From Antedon mediterranea (taxonomy: Eukaryota > Echinodermata > Crinoidea > Comatulida > Antedonidae): a DNA stretch of 64,000 bases. Of the stretch, positions 19,340-30,914 are shown one piece after another. The DNA lies in contig NC_092672.1 of the NCBI RefSeq assembly GCF_964355755.1, positions 25,170,501-25,234,500 of the forward strand, read 5' to 3'. The notes under the pieces were generated by a model. That model was not told the origin of the DNA. It did no database searches and saw only the letters and a list, made by a program, of their open reading frames with translations. Numbering within the stretch: the stretch's first letter is position 1; each line of letters opens with the position of its first letter. A program made the translations under genes and the position numbers.

Positions 19340-20040
19340 CTTTTAATATAAACGACGGCGTGTTGTTCTCTAACACGATGTTCTCGATAAAGGGATAATG
19401 AATTGATAATAAAATGTGTAATTTGTAAACTAAACAGTATACAGAATTAAAAGTGTATTCGAAGTTTTACTAAACGTAGAAGACGGCGTGTTTGTTCTCG
19501 ATAAAGGGATAATGAATTAAACGCCGTGTAGTACTAATTGTAGTCCTGATAACGAAAGAAATAAGTATTGCGCCCTCTATTGACAGATAATATGACTGTA
19601 TTATGATATTAAACGTCGTGACAGAAAATATATACTGTATTTACTAACTTATAGTTGTTCTCTAACACGATGTATTCGATAATGAACCCTGATTAAAAAA
19701 ACTAACAAAAGTGTATTCGAAGTTATACTAAACGGTATATTAATAGAAGACAAAGTGTTTGTTATCGATTGAAGGGCCGGGATAATGAATTGATATTATT
19801 ATAATTTAAACGGCTTGTATAGTATTTTGTAGTCCTGATAACGAATACAATAAGTAGTGCGCCCTCTATTGGCAGATAATATACCTTCGTTACACGCCGC
19901 GTGACAGACAATAACTATACTTTGTTTCTAAATGGGTATATTTTAGTTTTATTATAGAAGTTCTGTAACGCGATGTTGTCGATAAAGGGATAATGAATTG
20001 ATAAAGGGCGGATAAAGGGATAATGAATTGATAATATTGA
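19340..20040. repeat. Imperfect tandem repeat, about 260-bp unit
   Basis: The phrase GATAAAGGGATAATGAATT recurs near 19390, 19500, 19980 and 20010. Longer blocks starting GTATTCGAAGTT at about 19456 and 19714 repeat with about 80-85% identity by eye, each carrying TAGTCCTGATAACGAA and GCGCCCTCTATT. AT-rich, CpG-poor, host-like. The 96-codon minus-strand frame over 19915-20205 falls in this repeat and is not supported as a gene. Confidence 0.7.
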
Positions 20041-20626
20041 GTGAGAAGTACCGTATAAGGAATGATCTAGAAGGTTATGAACATATTTTGTATAAGGGGA
20101 TGTATGTTCTCTCTTGTGTGTAAACTGAATGCTTAAACATTGACGCACACTGTCATTGAGGTCGAAGTAATCGTTTGTATTATAGCATGCCAGACAATGA
20201 TGCACGTTGTTATATCGTTGGATTGAATGAATATGTTTTTTTTTTCTTTAAATAAATAATATGTCCAGTTTAAATATATATACTTTTTATTTCTCTCATT
20301 TTGTATGACCCGGTGTTTTAAACACGCATTGTGATTGATTTTTCTAAAACATTATCGAACGAACGTTATGCGTAACACCACATGTTGAATACTTTAACAA
20401 TAAACGTGTACTGCCCTTGGTGAAGAAAGTCTTGAAGATGAGTTTTGCATAAATGTTTAATGTCCCAATGCATTATGTACATCGAACGAATACCCATTGA
20501 AAAGTTAAACAATCAAATGCTTTGACTTCTTACCGAAGTAAAAAAAGATTTTAATTGATTTACTCATCATACAACATGCGACGAATGCACGACATGTTAT
20601 GCCTCTTCATTTGATTGCGTGCCCGG
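20041..20626. other. AT-rich non-coding stretch
   Basis: No gene, RNA or clear repeat seen. It carries short A/T runs and stops in all frames, and separates the 260-bp repeat from the inverted-repeat arm. Confidence 0.5.
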
Positions 20627-20960
20627 ATCAGCCTAATCATGATCTAGAGTAGAAGTGAATTATGTTAACAGATTGTGTGCTCAAAATAATCCATTAATCA
20701 ACATAATTATGCAATTTTTTAATTGTTGTATTTTATATATGAAGATGATAATAAAATTGAAAGAAATTAAAGCGTAATCTTTATTCGTATTCATTGTTTA
20801 AGTGTGTACATAATAACTAATGGTATCTTGAACTTTAAAGGCTGTTTTCTAATTGTTGATAATCTATTGAATTCGGAAGTAATCTATTGAATTTGGAAGT
20901 GCTTTGTTGAAATCGGGTCATATCTTAATTGTCTTGAAAGAAATTATAAAGCAAGTTAAA
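20627..20960 (+). repeat. Inverted-repeat arm A (partner at 37505-37905)
   Basis: Starts at CCTAATCATGATCTAGAGTAG and continues with stretches such as CATTAATCAACATAATTATG and TTGAATTCGGAAGTAATC. All are found in reverse complement at 37505-37905 with high identity by eye. Arm B has about 60 extra bases in the middle. The two arms bracket 21-37.5 kb. Confidence 0.8.
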
Positions 20961-21465
20961 TATTTTTTTGGAAAGTTTTAAAGAATACAGAATACATACA
21001 GAATACAGAAATTTATTGGTCCAAAAGGAAATTCGTTTCGTTGTTAACAAGCTCTCAAACAATTAATTGAAAATATATAAAAAGTCATGAATACAAAAAT
21101 ACAAGATCTTATAAAAATACGAATAAACATCAAAAAGACAAGAATATAAAAGATATATATCGTAACATATAAGATGTATAAAAATATATATATATATATA
21201 TTAACAGTATTATATACAGATATTATATAGATTAATGTAGATTAATATTATTATAATAATACATTTTTTTTTTTTTTAAATTTCAACTCCTTTTGTAGGT
21301 GACACGACCCATATGTACTTGAGTTTACAAACGTCGTAATTATTCAATTGATTGCTGCAATTCATTAAACATCTGAATGTAGCTTTAATTTGTAAGTGGT
21401 GTCATCATGCCAATGTCAATAATGCAATTTTAAACATTTGGACGCACATAATATTATATACTCGT
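20961..21465. other. AT-rich gap before the membrane-protein genes
   Basis: Very AT-rich with short (TA)n and poly-T runs and no gene seen. It contains the 3' flank of the minus-strand gene ending at 21466. Confidence 0.5.
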
Positions 21466-22425
21466 TTATGCCATCGACGAAGGCGACCACTTCTTCTTTC
21501 CTCCTAGATACATCAAAAACACTGTATCGTTCACGTTGTTTCTATCGAGATGTTTATAGTTGCGCATCACCGCTTCCAGTTCCTCGACTCGTTCGCTACG
21601 AATTGTAAGCAGAATGCCGATAACGTGAGAAATAATCCAAGCTACGATGGTCGTCCACCACCAGCCGGTGAACGGTAACAGAAAGATGAACGCGTGCAAA
21701 GGAGCCACGTGAAAGAGAATTCCGGCAACGCCAACGCAAATTCGATGTTCGATCGAAATGTTTGGTGTCACAGCGGCGGGTACTACTATCGAACAGAAAA
21801 CCACGATAATTCTCACGGCCAGCTTAACTCTATGCAATCTTGATCGTGCGACGACGTACGAAGATGACGTCCATTCAAGGTAGATAGAGGCGAGCTGACA
21901 CGTTAAAACTCTTCGCCAGTAAACTTCACGCTCGACTACGTTGCGAACAAAAACTTGTCCAGACAATCTGCCCGTGTATCCTAATTGTCGAACGTAAAAC
22001 GCGTAGAAATTATTTCCTCGTGTACCATCATCACCACCACTACTACCCATAATACGGTCGTAATGATGTTTTAGGTCACAGGCTATAACATCAGCCATTC
22101 GTCTGGCTCCAAACAACCATTCCAAGACGATTAACGGCAAGAACGAGAGAGAAAACAACAGCGTTCCAACGACGCGCAACGTCACCATCAGACCGTCTGA
22201 ACCGCTTCGTTGTTGAATGGTGCATTCTTGCTGACCGACCGAGTAGCGTTTGTGACAGCCGTACAACTGGTACCGTTCGACCGCGAACGTTTCGTACAAC
22301 AACAGAACGAATGCAGCAGACGCGATCAACGATACGCTGCCTCGTCGAGCATACTTTGACCGTATCACCCATACAGTGGACGCAGAAGTGATGCGTTGAA
22401 TTGTACGTAGTCGGATAAGATTCAT
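21466..22425 (-). CDS. Multi-pass membrane protein, 319 residues
   Basis: From ATG 22425. Hydrophobic helices lie at about residues 30-50, 80-105, 205-225, 230-255 and 258-280, giving five or more membrane passes. A Cys-containing loop (YGCHKRYSVGQQEC) lies between the first two and a long polar loop (about 110-195) in the middle. The C-terminus is charged. The ATG overlaps the stop of the preceding gene by four bases (ATGA), so both are probably made from one transcript. Herpesvirus gM is a multi-pass protein that pairs with a small glycoprotein, and the neighbouring secreted-type gene invites that comparison, but no gM signature is seen. Confidence 0.75.
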   Translation of the reverse strand: MNLIRLRTIQRITSASTVWVIRSKYARRGSVSLIASAAFVLLLYETFAVERYQLYGCHKRYSVGQQECTIQQRSGSDGLMVTLRVVGTLLFSLSFLPLIVLEWLFGARRMADVIACDLKHHYDRIMGSSGGDDGTRGNNFYAFYVRQLGYTGRLSGQVFVRNVVEREVYWRRVLTCQLASIYLEWTSSSYVVARSRLHRVKLAVRIIVVFCSIVVPAAVTPNISIEHRICVGVAGILFHVAPLHAFIFLLPFTGWWWTTIVAWIISHVIGILLTIRSERVEELEAVMRNYKHLDRNNVNDTVFLMYLGGKKKWSPSSMA

Positions 22426-22913
22426 ATTGATCTAAACATCAAGTCTCCGTCTCTGTTATTTAATACTTTTTCCTCCACCGTGCCGTTGCTCGTAGCGTAC
22501 GCAAACCTGTTGTTAACCGTTCTGAAGAGAGGAGATATGGGATACCTCGACAAAAGTGGTGGCTTTTTCGTTAACACTAGTGAACCGTATACAAACCTTC
22601 CATCATCGTCGTAACACCGTACGTACACGTACTCTCCGACCACGCCACACAAACTACACTCGCCTTGGACGCTGCTGCACACAACCGATGCCAATATAGA
22701 AAAAGTGTCGGTGACGTGCATGCTGCACGAAAGATTCGCGTTCGTGAGAGTGGCACTTAAACAGTCTCCGCTCAACTGTAATGTGTCGGTGGTTCGAGAT
22801 TTTCCAAAATGACGTGTTTTCGGTAGCAGATCGGGCGTGTAAGCACAGAGTATGACGAGGAAAGTGACGGACGAGATTGCTACAAACGATGAAGAGAAAA
22901 CTAAGGAAACCAT
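22422..22913 (-). CDS. Small secreted or envelope protein
   Basis: A 163-residue protein from ATG 22913 with an N-terminal signal peptide (about 1-25, SLVFSSSFVAISSVTFLVILC). A small Cys-rich body follows (Cys near 50, 62, 79, 86, 89 and 99), with N-x-S/T sites and no second membrane helix. Six Cys in about 50 residues suggest a disulphide-stabilised extracellular domain. It shares a four-base ATGA overlap with the multi-pass gene downstream. The (GT)n/(CGT)n tract at 22917-22963 forms the spacer to the divergent gene at 23018. Family not recognised. Confidence 0.7.
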   Translation of the reverse strand: MVSLVFSSSFVAISSVTFLVILCAYTPDLLPKTRHFGKSRTTDTLQLSGDCLSATLTNANLSCSMHVTDTFSILASVVCSSVQGECSLCGVVGEYVYVRCYDDDGRFVYGSLVLTKKPPLLSRYPISPLFRTVNNRFAYATSNGTVEEKVLNNRDGDLMFRSI

Positions 22914-23017
22914 AACGTGTGTGTGTGTGTGTGTGTGCGCGCGTCGTCGTCGTCGTCGTCGTCAGAAGTCCTTAAATACGGCCGATTTTGTTTTTATTCG
23001 CAACATCAGTGTTCATC

Positions 23018-24709
23018 ATGTCAGGGCAATTGCAATTACGATTCTCGTTGTCTGCCGAAGAAGTAGCTCTAGAAGAGTATCTAAACGATAAACTTTCTTT
23101 CGAAAAACTTTCTGCCGACTATCTGAGATGGGTTATGAACAAGGGAAAGAATTGGAAGTCGCCGTTGGATCCTCGAACATTGAATTGTACCGATGAGATG
23201 GTCATGGATTCCACTCTGTTTCCCGGATTCGAAAAGATCGAATGGAACGAGAGTAAGATACGTGACTTTGATACGTTTTTCGAAAACTTGAAAAAAACGC
23301 CACTCTTTGTGAAAATTCTCTACTCGATGCTAGAGTGTGCCGCCAAGAAACACGAGTCTTTGGACGACAGTGGCAAAAGAGTGCTCGAATCGGTCGAGAA
23401 ATGGGACTGCGGGCAAAAATTTGACGTTCTCTCAATCAAGTCGATACGTCTCGAAGCCGTCGAAAAGGAGCAATTGCGCTCGAAATTTAACATCATGTTT
23501 GTTGATCGTGACGGCAACGAGAGCAAAACGATGAGCACCGGATCGCTCGCCATTACCGAATCTGGTCTGAGTGAACTGGGCAATTATCTCACGGCCGAAC
23601 TGCTACAGAAGAAGATACAAGTCAACAAAGACAAACAGTTGAGAGAGGAGCAACTCGGCACCACCGACCTAAACAACGCAGCGTACGTGCTAACCGTGAA
23701 CGGACATCAAAATCCGTTGAACGGATGTGTGCGATTCTGTAAACTGAACATTATACTCATGATGGTACAGTTGAAATATTGTTTCGAGGCGCACGTGAAC
23801 TGCAAGTCACACGCCTCCTACAAAGATTGTCACAGCGTCGACAAAGTGGACGCGAAACGATGCATCACCAGCATCATGAAGAAATTCAGGGGTCAACATG
23901 GATCGAAAGATGTGGCTAACAATGCAGGCGTGTATCAAAAAGTCAAGATGCCCTTTGATGGATCTCCAAAGAATCCATACGTGAAGATGAAGACGAACGT
24001 AAGCTATAGACAAGCACGCGATTGCACGCGACAAGAGCTCGAAGACAACAATCCATCGTTAAAGTTCGTTTCCGACATGTCCAAGAAACTGTTTCTCGAC
24101 AACGCCACAAACCGAAGATACAAGAACCTAAACGTGGCCAGATTCGTACCCGGTAAACAACTTCAGCCGATGAGTTCCGAACAGCGCTTGGCCATCGGTA
24201 CTGGTGATCTGGCGCGTGCCGATCTGAGTATCGTATGCTATTCGGACAAAAATGCATCGCCTGCTAATCGATTTCTTACTCTCATCAACCTCGAGAAAGG
24301 AGTTGACATTACGCCAAGATATCTGTTTGGAAGCAAGATATCGCAAAACGACACGGCGTACCAAGAGTTTTATGCGCGTCAGAACGAAGACTGTCCCGAA
24401 ACTATATTGGCCGTCGTAAAGGGCATAATCGGACGAGAAGCCGTTTCTGAAGAGCAGGCGTGTGAAATGTCCGGCTACACACTGGAAGAGTATCATAGTG
24501 CGATCGAAGTAACTGAAACTCGTCGTCGTGATGCCATCAAGTTAGAAAAGGATGAGGATGAGGAGGAGGAGGAGGAGGAGGAAGAGGAGGAGAAAAAAAA
24601 AGATAAGGAAGCGGAAGATGCTGCTGCTTCTGCTGTTGTTCCTAATGAACCAAAAAAGAGAAAGAAAAGCATTCACAACGTAGACAGTAAACGTCAGAAG
24701 AAATGTTAA
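23018..24709 (+). CDS. Hypothetical nuclear protein with acidic/basic C-terminus
   Basis: A 563-residue protein. I choose ATG 23018 (MSGQLQLRFSLSAEE); the frame upstream has only a TTG. A TTAAATA box lies about 45 bases upstream. Residues 1-500 look globular, with a Cys-containing central part (CVRFCKLN, CFEAHVNCKSH, about 235-265). The C-terminus has a poly-Glu tract (about 508-522, from GAG/GAA repeats) and a likely nuclear localisation signal (PKKRKKS, about 545). The size, nuclear signal and strong coding character suggest an abundant nuclear replication or regulatory protein, but I do not recognise a family. It is divergent from the secreted-protein gene at 22913. Confidence 0.82.
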   Translation: MSGQLQLRFSLSAEEVALEEYLNDKLSFEKLSADYLRWVMNKGKNWKSPLDPRTLNCTDEMVMDSTLFPGFEKIEWNESKIRDFDTFFENLKKTPLFVKILYSMLECAAKKHESLDDSGKRVLESVEKWDCGQKFDVLSIKSIRLEAVEKEQLRSKFNIMFVDRDGNESKTMSTGSLAITESGLSELGNYLTAELLQKKIQVNKDKQLREEQLGTTDLNNAAYVLTVNGHQNPLNGCVRFCKLNIILMMVQLKYCFEAHVNCKSHASYKDCHSVDKVDAKRCITSIMKKFRGQHGSKDVANNAGVYQKVKMPFDGSPKNPYVKMKTNVSYRQARDCTRQELEDNNPSLKFVSDMSKKLFLDNATNRRYKNLNVARFVPGKQLQPMSSEQRLAIGTGDLARADLSIVCYSDKNASPANRFLTLINLEKGVDITPRYLFGSKISQNDTAYQEFYARQNEDCPETILAVVKGIIGREAVSEEQACEMSGYTLEEYHSAIEVTETRRRDAIKLEKDEDEEEEEEEEEEEKKKDKEAEDAAASAVVPNEPKKRKKSIHNVDSKRQKKC

Positions 24710-24920
24710 GCTTACCACCAACAAAAAAAAAAAAACCATTTAGAATAAGAAAATGTTTACAAATAAGGTTCTTGGAAATGAAATAAAGTTACACTACAAT
24801 CATTTCTTTCGTCGTCGTTGTTTATGTGACTGAAATTAAGACACACACAAAAAAAACTGTTTCTTCTTTTCTCTCTTTTATTTCTATAATACTAATGATT
24901 AAAATACATATTTTTTTTTT

Positions 24921-25580
24921 TTACACGATGGCAGTTTCTGCCAACACATCATCGTAAGAAGGCGGAGCCGTCGATGTAAGTTCGATAGACTGTGGTTCAC
25001 TTAAATCATTAGAAATATTTTTACATAGACGGACGGCTGACAGTACAGACGATGTATTGTACACGACTATCAAAATGAGCAGTGTACAGAAAATTACGTA
25101 ACCTTCTGTGGAAAGTTCAGTGAACGTGTTTCGGTGCCTATGTAAAACCAGAGAAAAAAAGCAGAGTATTGGAAACATCAAATTAAAGAGTAAAGTAAGT
25201 ACTGTATGTATGCAGACGGTCACTTGATATTGTGTCTTTCTCGGCCTCTCACGTTTCCAATACACTTCCATCAAGTGTAGCAGTCGAAGCGTAGCCTTGT
25301 TACCTTGAGATGTTAAAAATAGTATACTCATCGAATAATCCTTTTTCATACCGACTGATATGAATAATGAAAAAATGGCCGTAAAATAAAAGTGTAATTG
25401 ACCTATTCTTCGTCTAGAGCCGAACATAAAAGTCTCCACAAACATAAAGGAAAACATTCCTGTTGCAATAGCAAATGTAACGTATACTTCTTGTTCACTA
25501 CTCGTCAATTGATCGTACATCACACCCGATTTCATGCTCAATGCAACAGCGGTCAATGGCAACGTTAAGCTTACGCACAT
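24921..25580 (-). CDS. Four-TM membrane protein with PPxY late-domain motif
   Basis: A 219-residue protein from ATG 25580. Four membrane helices are visible (about residues 33-54, 61-78, 120-147 and 158-182), with a cytoplasmic C-terminal tail ending STAPPSYDDVLAETAIV. PPSY (about 206-209) is a PPxY motif, which recruits Nedd4-type ubiquitin ligases through WW domains and is used by enveloped viruses to reach ESCRT. AG acceptors stand directly upstream (ATTTTAG and GCATTCAG), so a 5' exon could exist. The family is unclear; claudin- or LITAF-like host proteins also carry PPxY tails. It lies convergent with the nuclear-protein gene. Confidence 0.75.
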   Translation of the reverse strand: MCVSLTLPLTAVALSMKSGVMYDQLTSSEQEVYVTFAIATGMFSFMFVETFMFGSRRRIGQLHFYFTAIFSLFISVGMKKDYSMSILFLTSQGNKATLRLLHLMEVYWKRERPRKTQYQVTVCIHTVLTLLFNLMFPILCFFSLVLHRHRNTFTELSTEGYVIFCTLLILIVVYNTSSVLSAVRLCKNISNDLSEPQSIELTSTAPPSYDDVLAETAIV

Positions 25581-26505
25581 CTGAATGCACCTAAAATAGA
25601 CGAGAATTATACACGTTAGTCGATCACTATAATAATAAAAAAAATGTGGCAGCAGTTTTTGTCCAAAGTTTTACTGTAAATTCAATTTTGTATATTATGC
25701 CCCTCTTATGTAATAAACTGTTATAAAGCATGCTTTTTATGGCGAAATGCTTTATTTTAAAGAACCAATAGTTGCAACGGTGGTTTCGAATAATAGTAAC
25801 TATGGACATAAAGTGTGTTTTCAACGCGCTTTTATTTTTTACGCTAACCAAAGCCTTTGTTGTTAAGGTTTTGCACGCTTGACTGAACGCGAGAGCCTAG
25901 CGAACATCGCAGAGAGATAGCGATAATTACTAAGCTAGTAAATTAAACGTTACAATCATAATATAAAATATTAACAACAAATAATAATATTTACAAGTAA
26001 ATATATTAGTTTTACAACAAGCAATGAAGTAATACTTCAAATTATGCAATATTAATTCAGTTATTAGTAAAAATAGTACGACTGTTTTAACGACCGCCGT
26101 ACTCGATAGAATTGTAAATAAATAGCGCCCTCAATAAAAAGCGCAAAGTACAGTAGTAGTCACTTCACCGAAAAACTGACTGTTCAACGATCATTTTCAA
26201 TATTTATTCTTTCACCGTTTAAGTTTTCGTTTTGACGTAAAAAACTGGTTAGAGGCTCTACACACCTGGTAAATAAGACTACTTTTTTTTAAACTCTAAT
26301 GACAATTGATGTGGGTATTTTGGCATATTAAGATGCCTAGCCAGAGAGAGAGAGAAACACTGAACTATACCTGTACTGTTCATAAAACTTTATTTACATT
26401 ATCATTTTACTGTATTTCATTGTATTATTTGTGTTGTGTAAATAAATTGCTGATTACAAAAATTACATAATTAATTAGGCCTAGGGCCTACAAATAATAC
26501 TAATT
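25581..26505. other. Host-like AT-rich gap
   Basis: No supported gene. CpG-poor, with AGGCCTAGGGCCTA near 26480 and a (GA)n run near 26345. It marks the left side of the transposon-bearing host-like block. Confidence 0.5.
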
Positions 26506-29500
26506 ATGGATTTCCATTCTGAATCTTTATTAAATATTTGTAGAATTTGTGGAATAAAATTCAAAATTTCTGACTGAAAATATGAACTTAAAAGCATCAA
26601 AACACAAACTTTAAATTTTCTAAACATTAAAATTGTTGAAGAAGATAAAAATGTTCATCCATCATATGTTTGTCATACTTGTCAATCAGCTGCATACAAA
26701 CAAACGACATTAATTACACCTTACATCTGGAGACAACATGATGATTTACAGTGCACAGCTTGTTATCTTTATGAAAATCAACAGAAACAAGGTCACAGGA
26801 TAAAATTCAATAAAAAAACTTTCATGCAAGATTTAAAATTCAATTCATTAACTGAGCAATTCACCCTTTATGACCAATCAGCACTGTCTTTGTTTCAATG
26901 TTCTATTTGTAAACATATTCTGTCGCTTGATAATGCAGAAACTCAGTGTTCCCACCATTTTTGTATGTACTGTCTCTGTCAATTGTTCTGTACTCTTCGA
27001 CTACATACATTCCCCATGTTTTGCCTGTGCGTCACCGATAACATTTGAACGTGACATGAAAAAAACCATCATTACTGGTACAACAATCTTTGCAAACGGT
27101 TGAATTGCAATGTCGGTTGTGTGGGAAATGTCTGAAGTATAACTAGTGCAGTCAGCATAAATGCACAACAGAGGCTGAGCAACGGTATAATGCTGTAACC
27201 AATGCAATTAAGACCATAAACAAAGAAATTGTTGGCGAGAAGATACCCGAACCTGTCCAGCAATTTGCAAGGAAGTTGGTATCCAAATCACTAAAAAAAA
27301 AAAAAAAAATTGAGTTACCAACAAATAGAAGGGTGAGTTATTTTTTTTTAGAAAGCCAACATTTTTCACAAAACCACTGTACCAAAGTACAGAGATTTTA
27401 TTGAATAATGGGCAAATCAAATGAACCTAAAAATTATATATAATAGTATATATATTTTAGACATATTTTTAAAAACTGACTATCAATGCAGGGTGTTTTG
27501 TTACCGAATTTATTGGAATAAACTACCCTACCACACAATATTGTATTAAAACACATTCCCTGAACATGAATAAATAAGGTATTAAACTTTGACAATAAAT
27601 CTTGTAAATATAAAACATATAAGAATGTTTTACTTACAGCCAATGACAATTACTACTATGACAAAAAGCTACAAAATCCAGCAGTTGTGTTGGCAAAAGA
27701 ACCCTCAGTTGACGCACCCATGAATTATCAACCATACGAAATTCAATATCGCATGATTCAGCTCAACTTCAATTTAATCATAAAATGCAATCTAACTTGC
27801 CACCAATTGGTATCATTGATGATGTTGACAGGTCACTGGCCATCAAAGCTGACTGCGATCTTACTTGGCAACAAATTCTGAAACTAAGAAGGCAAGTATG
27901 AAAATTAAGAAAATAGTGGTGCATAAAATAATATATCAACATTTTAATTAGCTGTATTTTAAAATGTCATTTTACAATTGTTATTCTAAATTCTATTCAA
28001 GATATGTGAAACCAGGTGTTATAGCATCAGAAGGCAAAATGCGAGATCACCAATTGGATATTGTAGATGGATACTTACATGGTTCCATGGATGAATTCAT
28101 CTTAAAAAGCGATGCAGCAAATGCTGAGAATGCATTTGTAATATTTTCTGGCCCCTGTTTTGCCAGTGATTAATATTGAGAGGTTGATGTTTTCCTACTT
28201 GGACCACCATCATGAGTAAATAACATGCTTATTTTACATTTTGTAACTCCAAATTTATGCAAACAATAAAATACAATATTGTATATTTCACTTACAGATT
28301 AAACAATCTAAAGTTCTACAACAAAGAAGTATGGATCAAATTTTTGGAGGTGACAAAGGAGGTGGCAGTAGGAAATTTGAACTGCAAATTTGCAGTCTAG
28401 AGAAACCAAATGCCCTTCGCAACATTATTGTTATTCTAATGTTTGAGTCAGCAGATTATACCATCAACATCAGCAGGGTATTTCCGGATGTATGCGAAGA
28501 AACTGAATGGAGGTATGTCTTCAACATTAAAATCATTTTAATTTTTAAAAAACAATCTTTTTTTGTGTGCTGTATTAATTTTAATTTTTTTTTTCCTTTA
28601 AGGGGCCACAAAATTCGTCTCTTTTTCTTTGGAGACTAGGAGTTTTTGTCAGGGATGTATGGCCTCAATGGACCAAATGGTAAGACACAGTATCTTATTT
28701 AATATGCATTTAATGTGAATTATAATTTATTGTATACAAACCTTAATTGTTATTTCAAATCTTTCATTAGGAAGGTACTGCAGTCTCTTTTGCCATCATA
28801 CCAAACATCAGATATGCAGAGGTGATGTTCCAAAAGACCACAGGTCTATTATAAAGACATTGAATGAAGACTATCAATTATTTGAAGATCATGGAATGGT
28901 AAACTCCAAGGAGGTATACAGGAGTGTAATCAGAAAAACAATGGTGCCTATTGACATCAACCATGTAGGAAATATCGCACTTATCAATTGTGTGACTTAC
29001 CATATGACCCCCGGTAGAAGTGCATCATTTGTCCAATGTGCATCCTTTAGGTGACCATGACACACATTATGGAGAATGATAAAATGAAACACCATTGTTC
29101 ATTGATGTCTACTATCATCCTTTCTACTACAACACCATGATGATGCTGCTCACCAATTTGTATCATAATACAGTCCGACACTTGTACAAGTACTGAAATA
29201 ATAAAGTAATAGTATTAATATAAAATCTTGAGGTTACATTTGAAAATGTGTTATTATTGCAGGTATCTGTACCAAGCCTCCATATTTCTTTAGGAGTGTT
29301 TAAGAAATTATATGACCTGTTAGAAAATGAAATGCACACATTGGATTCAGAGATCTTCAGGTTAAGGCAAAAAAAATTCCGATGGAGGTGTCAATAATTT
29401 CGACAAAATTACTGTAGAGCAGGCTGCAACAAATTCAGCATTGATGAAGCACATCTCAGATATGCAAGCACAAATTTCCCACCTAGAAGATGAAATTCCG

Positions 29501-30650
29501 CTTGTATTTTTAAACTGCAAATCAGAAGCATCGGCATCTGATTCTGTAAAGACACAAATTATGAGTATTGCTGAAAAGCAACAAGAAATCAAAGACATGG
29601 CATGTTAAGTACGAATAGTATTACACATACATATACTGTATTCTGAATGCATAATTAATTATTCAAAAGTAGTTTACACAGATTATGTATTTTTTTTAGG
29701 AAACAAAATTGAACAAAGGTTTGAAATAGGGCACTGGGCCAATTGTTTGTGCAATGGAGGAAGTTCTCCAAACAAAACAAGGTTCCTAGTCAAGCCTATC
29801 ATGGGAAGGCCTTTGTAGGCAATCATGTACACAAGTGTTGCCAGGTGATTATAAAAATAAACAATACACCATCTACTTAAGATAGTATACAGTTTAAATT
29901 TAATGACAATACTATTATTAAAAAACTAAGTGTTGTATGTTGCAATGTTTGAATATTTACCCAATTGACAATATTGTTCACAGGTTGATATTATTCACCA
30001 GCTAACATCTGCATCAAACCAGGTTCTAGAGGAACAAAGCTCAGATATCCCAATTGGATTTCTTGAAAAATTGCAATCACAATTGATTTATACACCTATC
30101 TTCCACCAATTTTCAGACATACACAAGGCAATCAACCATACCAATGCAATGACTGAGAATGAAATTGATATTGTTGGTAAGAAAAAAAAAAAAAAAAATC
30201 TGAATTGAGTTTCTATCACTCAGCTGCTTATTAAAGAATTAATTAAATTTATATATTAATTTACTTACAGCTTCAAATATATCAGACTTCATGTCCAACT
30301 GCAGAAAATTGGAGATCAACATATCTCCAAAATTGCACATGCTCGAATTTCATGTTGTGGAATTTTTAAAGTGATGGCATGTTGGAATCAGCTTGTTAAA
30401 TGAGCAGGTGGGTGAACTTATTCACTGGTCATTTAACCAAAAAAAAAAAAGAAGTCTGTATGGTGTAAAGTCAGTTCTGGCAAAAACAATGTCAGTGATG
30501 AAGAATCACTTAATCTTCACACAACCTGAAGTACAAGCAAAAATAAAACATGCTGTGAAAAGGAAGCACAGTATGCATTTTAAATACCATCAGTAAACCT
30601 TTGATGATTTTGTAGAAATAATAGTATTATCAACATATTTGTTTTTGTTT
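26506..30650 (+). mobile_element. Decayed transposon with RAG1-N-terminus-like protein (N-RAG-TP type)
   Basis: From ATG 26506 the translation shows LLNICRICGIKFK, later HPSYVCHTCQ and LQCTACYLYE, then a RING-type segment (FQCSICKHILSLDN, CSHHFCMYC, and after a frame break PCFACASPI), then LQCRLCGKCL. This order (CRICG, HP-x-x-CH-x-C, then RING with C-x-x-C-x-HIL) is that of the N-terminal half of RAG1. Further downstream, fragments separated by intron-like or broken gaps include GGDKGGGSRKFELQI (28350), CSLFCHHTK and RGDVPKDHRS (28770), and PSLHISLGVFKKLYDLLENE (29270), a transposase-like body unlike the RAG1 core. In-frame stops (26574) and shifts show it is dead. RAG1-N-terminus transposons have been described from sea slugs and other invertebrates. 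Termini were not found. Confidence 0.65.
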
Positions 30651-30914
30651 GCAGATGCAGAACAGTAGATGGTTGAAGTGCTGCTATGTCAACAAACTGT
30701 TGCAATATTGGAAATATCTGTATAAACAAAATTTAGTTAGGTGTGCTTGCATACATTTATGCAGAGCAGTAGATGATTGAAGTGCTGCTATGTCAACTAA
30801 CTGTAGACAACATCCTACATTTCTTTTTTCTTCACTTAATTAGTGTTTAATATAAATATTCAAACAAATGTTAGTTTATATACATACCATTTAAACAGTA
30901 TATGAATATTGATT

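Noticed and set aside
19915-20205. 96-codon minus-strand frame
   Set aside because: Lies in the 260-bp AT-rich repeat and repeats its own phrase (SIHYPFI); no gene-like features.
26506-30650. Functional RAG1/RAG2-like recombinase
   Set aside because: In-frame stops and frame breaks are present, the transposase body lacks the RAG1 core pattern, and no RAG2-like gene is nearby.
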